This document shows positions 63,684 to 64,000 of a stretch of DNA of 64,000 nt, one piece after another. The DNA lies in the NCBI RefSeq assembly GCF_003254575.1, contig NZ_QJUA01000012.1, positions 1 through 64,000 of the forward strand, written 5' to 3'. Within the stretch, counting starts at the first letter, position 1. Every line of letters starts with the position of its first letter. The notes beneath the pieces were generated by a model. It searched no databases. It saw only the letters and a program-made list of their open reading frames with translations, and was not told where the DNA came from. Both the position numbers and the translations under genes were made by a program. The stretch is from Mycobacterium kyogaense (GTDB lineage Bacteria > Actinomycetota > Actinomycetes > Mycobacteriales > Mycobacteriaceae).

Positions 63684-64000
63684 TGAGTGACGCACCGACC
63701 GAAGAACAGCTCGCCGACATCGAAGAGGCGATGCGTGATGTCGTCGACCCCGAACTCGGCATCAACGTCGTGGACCTCGGTTTGGTCTACGGCGTCAACG
63801 TGGAGAAGGGCGAGCAGGGCGATGTCGCGCTGATCGACATGACCCTGACCTCGGCGGCCTGCCCGCTGACCGACGTGATCGAAGACCAGTCCCGCACGGC
63901 TCTCGTCGGCGCCGGCCTGGTCAACGAGTTGCGCATCAACTGGGTGTGGAACCCGCCGTGGGGCCCGGACAAGATCACCGAGGACGGTCGCGAGCAACTG
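63683..64000 (+). CDS. SufT/MIP18-like (DUF59) protein, cut by the window end
   Basis: The first 106 codons are present and no stop is reached at base 64000. The DUF59 domain is visible: EEAMRDVVDPELGINVVDLG, MTLTSAACPLTDVIEDQSR with the conserved cysteine, and NWVWNPPWGPDKITEDGREQ near the end. These proteins help mature Fe-S proteins, and this gene usually closes the actinobacterial suf operon. The ATG shares one base with the sufU stop (TGATG). Confidence 0.93.

Overview
The window is high-GC DNA with dense, overlapping operons. Its gene content and order match the chromosome of a fast-growing mycobacterium (Mycolicibacterium type). As I recall the M. tuberculosis map, the order fmt-rsmB-rpe-ribD-P55-lprG-ribC-ribBA-ribH ... 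uvrC-rapZ-yvcK-whiA ... gap-pgk-tpiA-secG ... pgl-opcA-zwf-tal-tkt ... ctaB-qor-(ATP-grasp)-ctaA-ABC-mptB-sufR-BDCSUT corresponds to Rv1406 through Rv1466, with accessory genes in different places. No species can be named from the sequence alone. I see no tRNA, rRNA, insertion sequence, prophage, integrase or CRISPR array.

Layout. 0-4.6 kb: LemA-like protein, fmt, rsmB, rpe, ribD. 4.7-10.3 kb: a small unknown gene, the P55/LprG lipid-export pair (minus), then ribC, ribBA, ribH and a PH-like membrane protein. 10.3-17.2 kb: gamma-glutamyltransferase (minus), then uvrC-rapZ-yvcK-whiA. 17.2-19.8 kb: a small membrane protein and a ThrE-type exporter (minus), and a signal-less solute-binding-like protein (plus). 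19.9-23.2 kb: gap-pgk-tpiA-secG. 23.2-27.3 kb: a flavin amine-oxidase-like protein divergent from PEP carboxylase.

27.3-42.5 kb is accessory. It holds an acyl-CoA dehydrogenase / SDR / MaoC / SRPBCC / thiolase module divergent from an AraC regulator. Next is a redox cluster: a ChoD-like GMC oxidoreductase pseudogene, a ferredoxin-ferredoxin reductase fusion, a DUF4873-like protein and an AurF-like diiron oxygenase, divergent from a TetR regulator. A coiled-coil protein and lutABC follow. 42.5-49 kb: pgl-opcA-zwf-tal-tkt (minus), the pentose-phosphate operon. 49-57.7 kb: ctaB, qor, an ATP-grasp protein, ctaA, a TetR regulator divergent from a DAPG-hydrolase-like protein, an ABC exporter and mptB. 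57.8-64 kb: sufR-sufB-sufD-sufC-sufS-sufU-sufT, cut by the window end.

The strongest non-coding pattern is a repeated TANNNT box lying 6-7 nt before an ATG or GTG. It fits leaderless transcription of at least a dozen genes and helps fix their starts. In two divergent pairs (19.1 kb and 24.45 kb) the two promoters almost coincide. Other notable items are a SufR-type operator that includes the sufR start codon, a cholesterol-oxidase-family pseudogene with three separate lesions, tandem repeats at the ends of ppc and yvcK, and a TetR operator candidate beside the AurF cluster.
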